A program made the position numbers and the translations under genes. A stretch of DNA of 64,000 bases from Streptomyces sp. NBC_01429. GTDB taxonomy: Bacteria; Actinomycetota; Actinomycetes; Streptomycetales; Streptomycetaceae. This document shows positions 19,943 through 30,878 of the stretch, in pieces. Each line of letters opens with the position of its first letter. Position 1 is the first letter of the stretch. The notes beneath the pieces were generated by a model that was not told the DNA's origin, searched no databases, and saw only the letters and a program-made list of their open reading frames with translations. Where the stretch lies: positions 806,001 to 870,000 of the forward strand of contig NZ_CP109599.1 of the NCBI RefSeq assembly GCF_036231945.1, in the 5' to 3' direction.

Positions 19943-22471
19943 ATGGGGGCGGAGCTGACCGGGGCCGAGATCGGCCGTCTGCTGGAGAAGCTGGACATCC
20001 GGCAGAAGGTGCGGCTGCTCACCGGCGCGGACACCTGGCGCACCTACGCGGAACCGGCCGCCGGACTGCGCGCCCTCACCTTCTCCGACGGGCCCGCCGG
20101 GGTGCGCGGGACGGCCTGGGACGAACGCGACACCGCGCTCGTGCTGCCCTCCCCCACGGCGCTCGCGGCGTCCTGGGACGAGGAACTGGTCCACGAGGCG
20201 GGCGGGTTGCTCGCCGCCGAGGCCCGGCGCAAGGGCGTCGACGTGCTGCTCGCGCCGACCCTCAATCTGCACCGGTCGCCGCTGGGCGGCCGCCACTTCG
20301 AATGCTTCTCCGAGGACCCGCTGCTGACCGGGCGTACGGGCGCGGCCCTGATCCGGGGCATCCAGGCGGGCGGGGTCGCGGCGACCGCGAAGCACTTCGT
20401 CGCCAATGACGCGGAGACCGACCGGCTGACGGTCGACGTGCGGGTGGACGAGCGGACGCTGCGCGAGGTCTATCTCGCCCCCTTCGAGGCGGCGGTCGGG
20501 GCGGGGGTACGGGTGGTGATGTCCGCGTACAACCGCGTCAACGGCCGCACCATGAGCGCGGGGCCGCTGCTGGAGCGGCCGTTGAAGGACGAGTGGGGCT
20601 TCGAGGGTCCGGTCGTCTCCGACTGGGGCGCGGTCCGCTCGCTGCTCGACACCGCGCGGTCCGGGCAGGATCTGGCGATGCCGGGCCCGGCGAGCCCCTG
20701 GGCGGACGGACTGTGCGCCGCCGTGGAGGCGGGCGCCGTGCCGGTGGAGGTGATCGACGAGAAGGTACGGCGGCTGCTGCGGCTGGCCGCGTGGGCGGGC
20801 GCGTGGGAAGATCCGCCCGAGGTGGCGATCGGCGGAACGTCATGGGCTGCCGCGGCCAAGGGAACTGACGGACCATCAGGAAGCGACGCGCGGCAGCGGG
20901 AGCGCGGACTGCTGCGCCGGGCCGTCGCCGCCGGGACGGTCCTGCTGCGCAACGAGGGCTCCCTGCTGCCGCTCGACCCGGCCCGGCTGCGCTCGGTCGC
21001 GGTGATCGGCCCGCACGCGACGGACGTACGGATCCAGGGCGGCGGCAGCGCCGAGGTGTTCCCCGCCTCCCTGGTCACGCCGCTGGAGGGCATCACGGCC
21101 GCACTGGCCGGGACCGCGCGGGTGGTGCACGCCCCCGGGCTGCCGTCGAGCACCCTGCCCCGGCCGCTGGACCGGGCGGACACCCGCGATCCGCGCGGCG
21201 GCGAACCGGGCGTGCTGGTGCGGCTGCTGGACGCGGCCGGGGCCGAACTCCACGCCGAGCACCGGCTGTCGGGGCGGATCGTGGAGCCCGCCGAGGTGCC
21301 GGGGGCGCACACCGTGGAGATCCGGGCGCTGTTCCGGCCCGACCGGGACGGCACCTGGACGCTGGCGGTCGCCGGCTGGGGTCCGCTCTCCCTGTCGGTC
21401 GCGGGCCGGACCGTGCTGACCGGCACCTTCCCGGTGGACTCCGACGATCCGACCCGGGTCCATGTCGACCCGCCCTACCGCCGCGTCCGGGCGCCGCTGA
21501 CCGGGGGCCGGGAGGTGGAGCTGGTCGTCAGGCGCGGGCTCGGCGCCGGTACGGGGGTCGCCACCGTGCTGGCCGCCGCCCCGCCGCCGGGCGACGCGGT
21601 GGCGGAGCACGAGCGGGCGGTCGCCGTGGCCCGGGACGCGGAGGTCGCTGTGGTGGTCGTGGGGGCGACCCGGGAGAGCGAGTCCGAGGGCCGCGACCGG
21701 GACACGCTCGCGCTGCCCGAGGGTCAGGACGCGCTGGTGCGGGCGGTCGCCGGGGCCAATCCGCGCACGGTGGTGGTGCTGAACACGGGCGGCCCCGTCA
21801 CCCTCCCCTGGCGCCACGAGGCCCGCGCGCTGCTGCTCGCTTGGTTCCCCGGGCAGGAGGCCGGGGCCGGGCTGGCCGATGTGCTGTTCGGGCGCGCGGA
21901 GCCGGGCGGCCGGCTGCCCACGACCTGGGCGGCCGCCGAGGACGACGCCCCCGTCCTGCGCACCCGCCCGGAGGGCGGCGTACTCCCTTACGCCGAGGGC
22001 CCGTTCATCGGCTACCGGGCCTGGCTGCGCGCGGGCGCCGTCCCCGCGTACTGGTTCGGCCACGGCCTCGGGTACACGACCTGGGCGTACGAGTCGATGG
22101 AGGTGCCCGCCGAGGTGGGCGCGGGCGAGCCGTTCGAGGTGCGGGCCGTGCTGCGCAACACGGGCGCGCGCCGGGGGCGCGAGGTCGTCCAGCTCTATCT
22201 GGCCGGGCCCGAGCCGGACGGCGGGCCACCGGTGCCCCGGCTCGTCGGGCACACGGCGGTGACCTCGGACCCCGGCGAGCGGGCCGTCGCGGTGGTACGG
22301 GTGGACGGCCGGGCGGCGGCCCGCTGGTCGACGCGGGAGCACCGCTGGGTGACGGAGCCGGGCGAGGTGACCCTGCTCTGCGGGCGGTCGGCCGGTGACC
22401 TGCCGCTCCGCGCGGTGACGGCCCTGTCCCCGGCGGCGCGGGAAACGCCCCCGGAGAGCGCTCTCCATTAA
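19943..22471 (+). CDS. Glycoside hydrolase family 3 beta-glucosidase with PA14 insert
   Basis: An 842-residue enzyme with no signal peptide, so cytoplasmic. The N-terminal GH3 barrel (about 10-290) includes GGVAATAKHFVANDAE and the nucleophile Asp in VVSDWGAV (about 226). The alpha/beta sandwich (about 315-660) is interrupted by a PA14 domain (about 410-525). A fibronectin-III-like domain closes the protein (about 700-790). This layout is typical of intracellular beta-glucosidases or beta-xylosidases that split imported oligosaccharides. GGAGGGAGC precedes the ATG. It is followed directly by a LacI gene and flanked by two copies of one palindromic operator, implying repression by that protein. 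Confidence 0.92.
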   Translation: MGAELTGAEIGRLLEKLDIRQKVRLLTGADTWRTYAEPAAGLRALTFSDGPAGVRGTAWDERDTALVLPSPTALAASWDEELVHEAGGLLAAEARRKGVDVLLAPTLNLHRSPLGGRHFECFSEDPLLTGRTGAALIRGIQAGGVAATAKHFVANDAETDRLTVDVRVDERTLREVYLAPFEAAVGAGVRVVMSAYNRVNGRTMSAGPLLERPLKDEWGFEGPVVSDWGAVRSLLDTARSGQDLAMPGPASPWADGLCAAVEAGAVPVEVIDEKVRRLLRLAAWAGAWEDPPEVAIGGTSWAAAAKGTDGPSGSDARQRERGLLRRAVAAGTVLLRNEGSLLPLDPARLRSVAVIGPHATDVRIQGGGSAEVFPASLVTPLEGITAALAGTARVVHAPGLPSSTLPRPLDRADTRDPRGGEPGVLVRLLDAAGAELHAEHRLSGRIVEPAEVPGAHTVEIRALFRPDRDGTWTLAVAGWGPLSLSVAGRTVLTGTFPVDSDDPTRVHVDPPYRRVRAPLTGGREVELVVRRGLGAGTGVATVLAAAPPPGDAVAEHERAVAVARDAEVAVVVVGATRESESEGRDRDTLALPEGQDALVRAVAGANPRTVVVLNTGGPVTLPWRHEARALLLAWFPGQEAGAGLADVLFGRAEPGGRLPTTWAAAEDDAPVLRTRPEGGVLPYAEGPFIGYRAWLRAGAVPAYWFGHGLGYTTWAYESMEVPAEVGAGEPFEVRAVLRNTGARRGREVVQLYLAGPEPDGGPPVPRLVGHTAVTSDPGERAVAVVRVDGRAAARWSTREHRWVTEPGEVTLLCGRSAGDLPLRAVTALSPAARETPPESALH
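22453..22466. promoter_or_regulatory. Palindromic operator before the LacI gene
   Basis: GGAGAGCGCTCTCC, a perfect 14-base palindrome, overlaps the last codons of the GH3 gene and lies 21 bases upstream of the LacI ATG. A TATAAA box at 22475-22480 follows; this would give a very short leader. The site suggests autoregulation. Confidence 0.75.
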
Positions 22472-22487
22472 TGCTATAAAGGGGACC

Positions 22488-23618
22488 ATGACGGAAGATC
22501 TGCGACCGGCGGGCGCACCCACCCTGGAGGATGTGGCGCGGGCCGCCGGTGTCTCCCGGGCCACGGTCTCGCGGGTCGTCAACGGGGTCCGCAATGTCGA
22601 CCCGGTGATCCAGGAGTCGGTCCGGCGGGCGGTGGCCGCCACCGGGTACGCGCCCAACCGCGCGGCCCGTTCGCTGGTCACCCGCAGGACCGACGCCATA
22701 GCGCTGGTGGTCTCGGGCGCCGGGGACGACCCGGACCCGGCCCGCGAGGACCGGCCCGCGCCGGATCCGGCGCCCGGCAACGACGGCGACACGGACGGCG
22801 CCGGGGGCGAGGACGGCAGCGGCTCCTTCACCGCGCGGGTCTTCGCCGACCCGTTCTTCGGCCGGGTGGTCACCGGGGTCGTCAGCCATCTGCGGCCGCG
22901 CGGGATGTATCCGGTCCTGATGTTCGCCGAGACCTCGCGCGCCCGCGAGGAGGTCCTCGCGTATCTGCGTCAGGGCAGCGCCGACGGCGCGCTGGTGGTC
23001 TCGACGCACGCCGAGGATCCGCTGCCCGCCCTGATCACGGAGGCGGGACTGCCCGCCGTGCTCTACGCGCGCCCCGCCCGGCCCACCCGGATCAGCTACG
23101 TGGATCTCGCCCACCGCGACGGCGCGCGCCTGGCCGCCGAGCATCTGCTCGCGCGCGGCTGCCGCCGGGTCGCCACGATCACCGGACCGCTGGACGTGCC
23201 CGCCGGGCAGGAGCGGCTGGCGGGCTTCCGCGACACGATGGCGGACGGGGGGCATCCGTACATCCCCGTCGCCGAGGGCCGGTTCACCCAGGAGAGCGGC
23301 GAGGCGGCGATGGCGCGGCTGCTGGCCGAACACCCCGATCTGGACGCGGTGTTCGCGGCCAACGACCTGATGGCGGTGGGCGCCTGCCATGTGCTGCGGG
23401 AGCACGGGAGGCGGGTGCCCGAGGACGTCGCCGTGATCGGGTTCGACGACAGCAGCGCGGCCCTCTCCTGCCGCCCGCCGCTCACCACGGTGCGCCAGCC
23501 GGTGGAGGAGATGGCGGCGCGGATGGCGCGGCTGCTGCTGGAGCGGCTCGCCGGGTCCGACCGGGCCGTCACCTCGGTGATCTTCGAGCCGTCGCTGGTG
23601 GTACGCGGCTCGGCCTGA
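22488..23618 (+). CDS. LacI-family regulator (CebR-like)
   Basis: A 376-residue repressor. The LacI helix-turn-helix reads TLEDVARAAGVSRATVSRVVNG and the hinge YAPNRAARSLVTRR. The effector domain ends VIGFDDSSAAL and TTVRQPVEEM. An acidic, Asp/Pro/Gly-rich insertion of about 35 residues (about 80-115) interrupts the first strand of the effector domain between ALVVSG and ARVFADPFFG; other CebR-like proteins run straight through here. The gene follows the GH3 gene by 16 bases, and perfect copies of a palindrome precede both. It is the likely binder of the AGAGCGCTCT sites in this window. Confidence 0.9.
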   Translation: MTEDLRPAGAPTLEDVARAAGVSRATVSRVVNGVRNVDPVIQESVRRAVAATGYAPNRAARSLVTRRTDAIALVVSGAGDDPDPAREDRPAPDPAPGNDGDTDGAGGEDGSGSFTARVFADPFFGRVVTGVVSHLRPRGMYPVLMFAETSRAREEVLAYLRQGSADGALVVSTHAEDPLPALITEAGLPAVLYARPARPTRISYVDLAHRDGARLAAEHLLARGCRRVATITGPLDVPAGQERLAGFRDTMADGGHPYIPVAEGRFTQESGEAAMARLLAEHPDLDAVFAANDLMAVGACHVLREHGRRVPEDVAVIGFDDSSAALSCRPPLTTVRQPVEEMAARMARLLLERLAGSDRAVTSVIFEPSLVVRGSA

Positions 23619-23682
23619 CCGCTACCGGCCGCCACGACCCGGCCGCCACGACCCGACCGCCACTGCCTGGCGCCCCGTCACC

Positions 23683-25020
23683 TCAGGGGCTCTCCGCCGC
23701 CGTCGCCGGCGCGCGCTGCCAGCGCCGGGGCGCGCTCACCCCGCCGGGCTCCGGTTCGCCCGCGGGCCCGGCCGGCCGCGGCCTGCTGCCGCCGCGCTCC
23801 AGGAACCCGGCGAGCGGCAGCGTGGCCGCCCCCACCGTGACCGCGTCGGGTCCGAGCCGGCCCAGTTCGATCGTGGTACGGGCCAGGGCGGGCGCGAGGG
23901 CGTACGCCCGCGCGTGGCGGCGGATCTCCGGCAGCAGCCGAGGGCCGATCAGCAGCCCCGCCCAGCCGCCGAGGAGCACACGCTCCGGCAGGAAGAGATT
24001 GATCAGATCGCCCAGGGCCGCGCCCAGGCACTCGGCCGTGTCCGCCAGCAGGGAGACCGCGACCGGGTCGGGCTCGGGCCCCTCCGGTCCCGGGAAGGCC
24101 GCGGCGAGCAGGGCGGCGAGCGCCGTCTCGTCGTCCGCGTCGTCCGGGAGCGGTCCGCCCGCCTCGTGCCAGCGCTCGCGCATCGCCTCCGCGCCCGCGT
24201 ACGCCTCCAGACAGCCGATGGAACCGCAGCGGCAGCGCCGGCCCCCCATCCGTACCGTGGTGTGGCCCCATTCGAGGGCGCTGCCCCGGCCGCTCTCCTC
24301 GATCAGGGCGCCGCCGTGCACGACGCTCGCGCCGATCCCCGAGCCGATGAGCGCGATGGCGGCGGTACCGGTCCCCCGGCCGCCGCCGAACCACATCTCG
24401 GCCTGCCCCAGGGTCTTGGCGCCGTTGTCGATGAACAGCGGCACCTCGGAGGGCACGTCGAGGGCCGAGCGCAGCAGCGCCTCGAAGGGGACCGCGTCCC
24501 AGCCGATGGTCGGCCCGTGGACCACGTCGCCGTCCGGGCCGCCGCGTTCGATGATCCCGGGGACCCCGATCCCGATACCGAGAAGCCGCTCCGGGTCGGC
24601 CTGCGCGTCGCGCAGCACATCGGCGACGCCGGTGCGCACGTGTTCCACGACGCGGTCGACGTCGTACCCGTGCTGGGCCAGCAGCCGGTCGGTGCGGGCG
24701 AGTTCGGTGAGGGTGAGGTCGAACAGCTCGACCCGCACCCGGGTCTCCCCGATGTCGATGCCGATCAGCAGCCCGCCGCCCGGGGCGACCCGCAGCAGGG
24801 TACGCGGACGGCCGCCGTCCGAGTCGACCACCCCGGCCTCCTCCAGGAGGCCCTCGGCGACGAGTTCGGCGACGACGTTGCTGATGGACCCGGAACTCAG
24901 CCCGGTGGCCGGGCCCAGCTCCTGGCGGCTCAGCGGACCGTCGAAATACAACCGTTGCACAATCCGTGCCCGGTTGCCCCGGCGCAGGTCACGCACTGTC
25001 CGTCTGTCACGCTCCGCCAT
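23683..25020 (-). CDS. ROK-family transcriptional repressor
   Basis: A 445-residue NagC/XylR-type protein. The N-terminal winged helix-turn-helix (about 10-75, LSRQELGPATGLSSGSISNVV) is followed by a sugar-kinase-like ROK domain with the phosphate loop GIDIGETRVRVE and the zinc cluster CRCGSIGCLEAYAG (about 262-275). A Pro/Gly-rich C-terminal tail follows. AAGGAGC precedes the ATG. It is divergent from the SBP-permease-GH1 operon, with an AT-rich inverted repeat between them, and so probably represses that operon until the imported sugar binds. Confidence 0.9.
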   Translation of the reverse strand: MAERDRRTVRDLRRGNRARIVQRLYFDGPLSRQELGPATGLSSGSISNVVAELVAEGLLEEAGVVDSDGGRPRTLLRVAPGGGLLIGIDIGETRVRVELFDLTLTELARTDRLLAQHGYDVDRVVEHVRTGVADVLRDAQADPERLLGIGIGVPGIIERGGPDGDVVHGPTIGWDAVPFEALLRSALDVPSEVPLFIDNGAKTLGQAEMWFGGGRGTGTAAIALIGSGIGASVVHGGALIEESGRGSALEWGHTTVRMGGRRCRCGSIGCLEAYAGAEAMRERWHEAGGPLPDDADDETALAALLAAAFPGPEGPEPDPVAVSLLADTAECLGAALGDLINLFLPERVLLGGWAGLLIGPRLLPEIRRHARAYALAPALARTTIELGRLGPDAVTVGAATLPLAGFLERGGSRPRPAGPAGEPEPGGVSAPRRWQRAPATAAESP

Positions 25021-25061
25021 GGTGCTCCTTCCCTCGACGCAACATACCCCGGTCGCAAGCC

Positions 25062-25106
25062 TTGACGCGACCTTCCCTCACCTCTTAAATCACGGCATAA
25101 ATTAAG
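25062..25106 (+). promoter_or_regulatory. Promoter and ROK-type operator of the oligosaccharide operon
   Basis: TTGACG (25062-25067), a 17-base spacer and TTAAAT (25085-25090) form the promoter. An AT-rich inverted repeat, CTTAA (25084-25088) and TTAAG (25102-25106), covers the -10 box; the arms match at 8 of 11 positions. AT-rich repeats of this type are typical ROK (NagC/XylR) operators and stand out sharply here. Confidence 0.7.
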
Positions 25107-25176
25107 TCTTGGAGGCCGTTGGTCCGAGGTTGGTTCCTCTCGTGAACACGGCCATCCCCAAAGAGGGGCCACGCAC

Positions 25177-26487
25177 ATGCGCAGAGTCAGAGCCGCGGCA
25201 GCCGTCACCGTCCTCGGCGTCCTCGCCACCGTCACCGGATGCGGCGGCGGTTCGTCGTCCGGCGGCGGCAGCAACGAGGCGCCCAAGACCCTCACCTACT
25301 GGGCGTCCAACCAGGGCCCCAGCATCGAGGCCGACAAGAAGATACTCACCCCCGAACTCAAGAAGTTCGAGAAGGAGACGGGCATCGCGGTCAAGCTCGA
25401 AGTCGTCCCGTGGGCGGATCTGCTCAACCGGATCCTGGCCGCCACCACCTCGGGTCAGGGCCCCGACGTGCTGAACATCGGGAACACCTGGTCGGCCTCG
25501 CTCCAGGCGACCGGCGCGCTGCTGCCGTGGGACAAGAAGAACTTCGACGCGATCGGCGGCCGGGACAGGTTCGTCGACTCGGCGGTCGGCTCCACGGGCG
25601 CGGCGGACCAGGACCCCGCGGCCGTACCGCTGTACTCGCTGGCCTACGCGCTCTACTACAACAAGAAGATGTTCGCCGACGCGGGCATCAGCACGCCCCC
25701 GGCCACCTGGGACGAGTTGGTCGAGGACGGCAGGAAGCTCTCCGGGGACGGCACGTGGGCGCTGGGCGCCGAGGGCGCCAACCTCTCCAACAACATCCAC
25801 CAGGTGTTCGTCCTCGCCAAGCAGCACGGCGCCGACTTCTTCGACGCGGCGGGCAAGCCGACCTTCACCTCGGACGGCGCGGTCGCCGCCGTGAAGCAGT
25901 ACGTGGACTTCATGGCCAAGGACAAGATCATCGCGCCGGGCAACGCGGAGTACGCCCAGAACCAGTCCCTCCAGGACTTCTCCAAGGGCAGGACCGCGAT
26001 GGTGCTGTGGCAGGCCGCCGCCTCCACCTTCGCCTCGCAGGGCATGAAGCCCGCGGACTGGGGCGTCGCCCCCGTACCGGTGCCGGCCGGTGCCCCGGGC
26101 GCGGACAAGAGCACCAACTCCATGGTCGCCGGGATCAACATGGCGGTCTTCAAGAACACCAAGAACATCGACGGCGCGAAGAAGTTCGTCAAGTTCATGA
26201 CGAGCGACGCGGAACAGATTCTCCTCAACAAGACCTACGGCGCGATTCCGCCGGTGAAGGCGGCCCAGGAGGACGAGGCGTTCTCCGCGCCGGAGCTGAA
26301 GGTCCTGCGCGACACGCTCGCGACCAGCGCCGCGCCGCTGCCGCAGGTGGCGTCCGAGTCGCAGTTCGAGACGACGGTCGGCACGGCCGTCAAGGAGCTG
26401 TGGGCCGACGCCGCCGCCGGCCGGCCGGTCACCACCGAGTCGGTCAGGGCCCGCCTGACCAAGGCCCAGCAGCAGATGCAGAGTTGA
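25177..26487 (+). CDS. Oligosaccharide ABC importer substrate-binding lipoprotein
   Basis: A 436-residue family-1 solute-binding lipoprotein: short signal with lipobox ATVTGC (about residue 24), a Gly/Ser linker, and a two-lobe binding domain with LTYWASNQGP, GQGPDVLNIGNTW and VPLYSLAYALYYNKKMFADAGI. It is the first gene of an operon with two permeases and a GH1 beta-glycosidase. The enzyme suggests that beta-linked disaccharides or short glucans are imported. No ATPase gene is present; such Streptomyces importers normally share the general ATPase MsiK encoded elsewhere. Confidence 0.9.
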   Translation: MRRVRAAAAVTVLGVLATVTGCGGGSSSGGGSNEAPKTLTYWASNQGPSIEADKKILTPELKKFEKETGIAVKLEVVPWADLLNRILAATTSGQGPDVLNIGNTWSASLQATGALLPWDKKNFDAIGGRDRFVDSAVGSTGAADQDPAAVPLYSLAYALYYNKKMFADAGISTPPATWDELVEDGRKLSGDGTWALGAEGANLSNNIHQVFVLAKQHGADFFDAAGKPTFTSDGAVAAVKQYVDFMAKDKIIAPGNAEYAQNQSLQDFSKGRTAMVLWQAAASTFASQGMKPADWGVAPVPVPAGAPGADKSTNSMVAGINMAVFKNTKNIDGAKKFVKFMTSDAEQILLNKTYGAIPPVKAAQEDEAFSAPELKVLRDTLATSAAPLPQVASESQFETTVGTAVKELWADAAAGRPVTTESVRARLTKAQQQMQS

Positions 26488-26497
26488 GGCCCCGACC

Positions 26498-27505
26498 ATG
26501 ACCGCCACCGTGACGGCCGGCCCTACGGACCGGGCCGAGGGCGGGCAGGGACCGGACGGCGGGGACAAGCGCCGGAGGCTGCCGCGCGTCCCCGACCGTG
26601 TCCGCCGCGCCGGTCTGCCCTATCTGCTGCTCCTGCCGGCCGTGCTGCTCGAACTGCTCGTCCATCTGATCCCGATGATCATCGGGATCGTGATGAGCTT
26701 CCGTCAGCTCACCCAGTTCTACATCCGCAACTGGGGCGAGGCGCCGTGGACGGGCCTGGAGAACTACCGCGTCGCCGTCGACTTCGACGCTCCGATCGGC
26801 CAGGCCCTGCTCCACTCCTTCCTCGTCACCTGTGTGTTCAGCCTGTGCGCCGTCGGTCTGTGCTGGCTGTTCGGCGTGACCGCCGCGATCCTGCTCCAGG
26901 AGGGCTTCCGGGGCCGGGGCATCCTGCGGGCCGTCTTCCTCGTCCCGTACGCCCTGCCGGTGTACGCGGCCGTCATCACCTGGGCCTTCATGTTCCAGCG
27001 GGACAACGGGCTGGTCAACCACGTCCTGCACGACCAGCTCGGCCTGACCGGCCAGCCGTCCTTCTGGCTGATCGGCGACAACAGCTTCTACGCGCTGATC
27101 GTCGTCGCCGTCTGGAAGTCCTGGCCGTTCGCCTTCCTCATCGTGATGGCGGGCCTCCAGAACATCCCCCGCGAGCTGTACGAGGCCGCGTCGATCGACG
27201 GCGCGGGGATCTGGCAGCAGATCCGCCGGATCACCCTGCCGTCGCTGCGTCCGGTCAACCAGGTGCTGGTGCTCGTCCTGTTCCTCTGGACGTTCAACGA
27301 CTTCAACACGCCCTACGTGCTGTTCGGCAAGTCGGCGCCGGAAGCGGCCGATCTGATCTCGATCCATATCTACCAGTCGTCGTTCGTCACCTGGAACTTC
27401 GGCTCGGGCTCCGCGATGTCCGTGCTCCTGCTGCTCTTCCTGCTGCTGGTCACAGCCGTCTATCTGCTGCTCACCACCCGTGGGAGGAAGGGCTCCGATG
27501 TCTAG
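26498..27505 (+). CDS. ABC importer permease, MalF-type
   Basis: A 335-residue membrane protein with six main helices after a charged 40-residue N-terminus. The cytoplasmic EAA loop that docks the ATPase is visible (YEAASIDGAGIWQQIRRITLP). It starts 10 bases after the binding-protein gene and overlaps the next permease by 8 bases, so the three are cotranscribed. It forms a heterodimer with the following permease. Confidence 0.92.
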   Translation: MTATVTAGPTDRAEGGQGPDGGDKRRRLPRVPDRVRRAGLPYLLLLPAVLLELLVHLIPMIIGIVMSFRQLTQFYIRNWGEAPWTGLENYRVAVDFDAPIGQALLHSFLVTCVFSLCAVGLCWLFGVTAAILLQEGFRGRGILRAVFLVPYALPVYAAVITWAFMFQRDNGLVNHVLHDQLGLTGQPSFWLIGDNSFYALIVVAVWKSWPFAFLIVMAGLQNIPRELYEAASIDGAGIWQQIRRITLPSLRPVNQVLVLVLFLWTFNDFNTPYVLFGKSAPEAADLISIHIYQSSFVTWNFGSGSAMSVLLLLFLLLVTAVYLLLTTRGRKGSDV

Positions 27506-28376
27506 CACCCCGCGCCGGGGCGGGCCGCGCTCCCCGCTCGCGCCGCCGGCGTCCTTCCTGTGGACCCGGCGCGTCGTCCTCACGTTCCTGACGGTCTTCG
27601 CGCTGCTGCCCGTCTACGTGATGATCAGCAGCTCGCTCAAGCCGCTCCAGGACGTCTCGGGGAAGTTCCAGTGGATCCCCACCGATCTCACGATCCGCCC
27701 CTACTTCGACATCTGGGACACCGTCCCGCTGGCCCGCTACTTCGTGAACTCGCTGATCGTGGCGGGGTCGGCGACGGTGCTCTCGGTGGTGATCGCGGTG
27801 TTCTCCGCGTACGCGGTCAGCCGCTACCGGTTCCGGGGCAAGCGGGTCTTCACCGTCACCGTGCTCTCCACCCAGATGTTCCCCGGCATCCTCTTCCTGC
27901 TGCCGCTCTTCCTGATCTTCGTGAACATCGGGAACACCACGGGAATCGCCCTGTACGGGTCGCGCGGCGGCCTGATCCTCACCTATCTGACGTTCTCGCT
28001 GCCCTTCTCCATCTGGATGCTGATCGGCTACTTCGACTCCATCCCGAGGGATCTGGACGAGGCCGCCATGGTGGACGGCTGCGGCGCGTTCGGCGCGCTC
28101 TTCCGGGTGGTGGTGCCGGCCGCGACCCCCGGCATCGTCGCGGTCTGCGTCTACGCGTTCATGACGGCCTGGGGCGAGGTGCTCTTCGCCTCCGTCATGA
28201 CCAACGACGCCACCCGCACCCTGGCCGTCGGGCTCCAGGGCTACGCCACCCAGAACGACGTGTACTGGAACCAGGTCATGGCCGCCTCGCTGGTCGTCAG
28301 CGTGCCGGTGGTCGCCGGGTTCCTGCTCCTCCAGCGCTATCTCGTCGCCGGTCTGACCGCCGGCGCCGTCAAGTGA
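27498..28376 (+). CDS. ABC importer permease, MalG-type
   Basis: A 292-residue permease with six membrane helices and the EAA motif [21 protein letters not shown]. The ATG at 27498 overlaps the upstream stop (ATGTCTAG) and has GGGAGGAAGG before it; a start at 27480 is less likely. It ends GLTAGAVK, the usual ending of MalG-type permeases in this family. It is partner of the preceding permease. Confidence 0.92.
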   Translation: MSSTPRRGGPRSPLAPPASFLWTRRVVLTFLTVFALLPVYVMISSSLKPLQDVSGKFQWIPTDLTIRPYFDIWDTVPLARYFVNSLIVAGSATVLSVVIAVFSAYAVSRYRFRGKRVFTVTVLSTQMFPGILFLLPLFLIFVNIGNTTGIALYGSRGGLILTYLTFSLPFSIWMLIGYFDSIPRDLDEAAMVDGCGAFGALFRVVVPAATPGIVAVCVYAFMTAWGEVLFASVMTNDATRTLAVGLQGYATQNDVYWNQVMAASLVVSVPVVAGFLLLQRYLVAGLTAGAVK

Positions 28377-28426
28377 CCCCCCGGCGCCCGGCCGACCCCC
28401 GGGTGCCCCCTGCGGAAAGGCAGTAC

Positions 28427-29782
<1,356 letters not shown>

Positions 29783-29825
29783 CACCGCCAGGCCCGGACT
29801 CCATACCGGCACCCGCTCGTGAAAC

Positions 29826-29869
29826 GGCCGGAGCCACCGCCCTGTCGGTGAAGGGCGGTGGCTCCGGCC
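29826..29869. terminator. Bidirectional terminator between the GH1 and kinase genes
   Basis: A perfect 18-base stem (GGCCGGAGCCACCGCCCT and its complement) with an 8-base loop lies between two convergent genes, 43 bases past the GH1 stop and 64 bases past the kinase stop. It can serve both. Confidence 0.85.
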
Positions 29870-29933
29870 ACTGCGGGGAGGTGGTTTCGGTGCGTGCTCC
29901 GGGCTCTCGTCGGGGCCCGGAGTCCGCGTCGGA

Positions 29934-30878
29934 TCAGCGTTCTCCCGGCAGGGGAGGCGTCGGTTCGGTACCGGCCTTGGCGCAGACGGAGGCGGCGACT
30001 CTCGACGCGAAGCCGAGCATCTCCGCGATCTGTGCGCGCTCCAGCAGGGCCGGTCCGCCCGCGCGGTCGACCGGCGCGGTGCTCAGCCAGTGGAGCACCG
30101 CAGCCATGAAGGCGTCCCCGGCGCCGATGGTGTTGACCACCTCGACGGGCACGGCGGACACGGAGACCGGCTCGGCGGTGCCGGCGTACGCCGTACTGCC
30201 CTCGGCGCCCCGGGTGACCAGCACGAGCCGGCCGCCCGCCGCCAGCCGGCGGCCGCTCTCGTCGGGGTCGGTGTCCGGCCACAGCCGGGCCAGGTCCTCG
30301 TCACTGGCCTTGACGACCTGCGCCAGTTCGCACAGCTCGCGCAGTCTGCGCAGGCTCAGCACGGGGTCGATCGTCCGGTCCTCGCGGACGTTGGGGTCGA
30401 CCACCAGCAGGGAGTGGCGCGCTCCGGCGCGCGCGGTGGCCGCGACCGCGTCGGCGGACGGGTCGACGGCGGCGGCGACCCCGCCCGCGTACACCACGGC
30501 GAACCGCTCCACCTCGGCGGAGTGGTCCGGCAGCCGGAAGGTCGCCGTGTCCGCGAGATGGAAGTGGTAGCTGGTGCCGTCCGGGCCCGGGTCGGCGACG
30601 GCGAGCGTCGTGGGCAGCTCCGAGCGGGCGCACAGGCCCAGTTCGGTGCCCGCGGACACCAGCCGCTGTTCGATCAGCCGCGCGAAGCCGTCGCCGCCGA
30701 GCGCGCCCGCGAACCAGCTGGGCGTACCGAGCCTGGCGAGCCCGGCCGCGACGTTGGCGGGCGCCCCGCCGGGTTCGGCCCGGAAGCCGGCCGGGTCGTC
30801 CGGCGTGGGGACGAGGTCGATGAGCGCCTCCCCCAGCACCAGGACGGCGCCCGGTCCGGCCTCGCGCGCCGGGGTCAC
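29934..30878 (-). CDS. PfkB-family carbohydrate kinase (probable fructokinase)
   Basis: A 314-residue ribokinase-fold kinase. It opens VLGEALIDLVPTPDD, has the substrate loop GGAPANVAAGLARLG and ends with the catalytic anion-hole motif NTIGAGDAFMAAVL, whose Asp is the base. The GTG overlaps the upstream dehydrogenase stop as GTGA. As the last gene of a polyol operon, the natural role is to phosphorylate fructose (or another ketose) formed by the dehydrogenase. The sugar is inferred from context. Confidence 0.88.
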   Translation of the reverse strand: MTPAREAGPGAVLVLGEALIDLVPTPDDPAGFRAEPGGAPANVAAGLARLGTPSWFAGALGGDGFARLIEQRLVSAGTELGLCARSELPTTLAVADPGPDGTSYHFHLADTATFRLPDHSAEVERFAVVYAGGVAAAVDPSADAVAATARAGARHSLLVVDPNVREDRTIDPVLSLRRLRELCELAQVVKASDEDLARLWPDTDPDESGRRLAAGGRLVLVTRGAEGSTAYAGTAEPVSVSAVPVEVVNTIGAGDAFMAAVLHWLSTAPVDRAGGPALLERAQIAEMLGFASRVAASVCAKAGTEPTPPLPGER

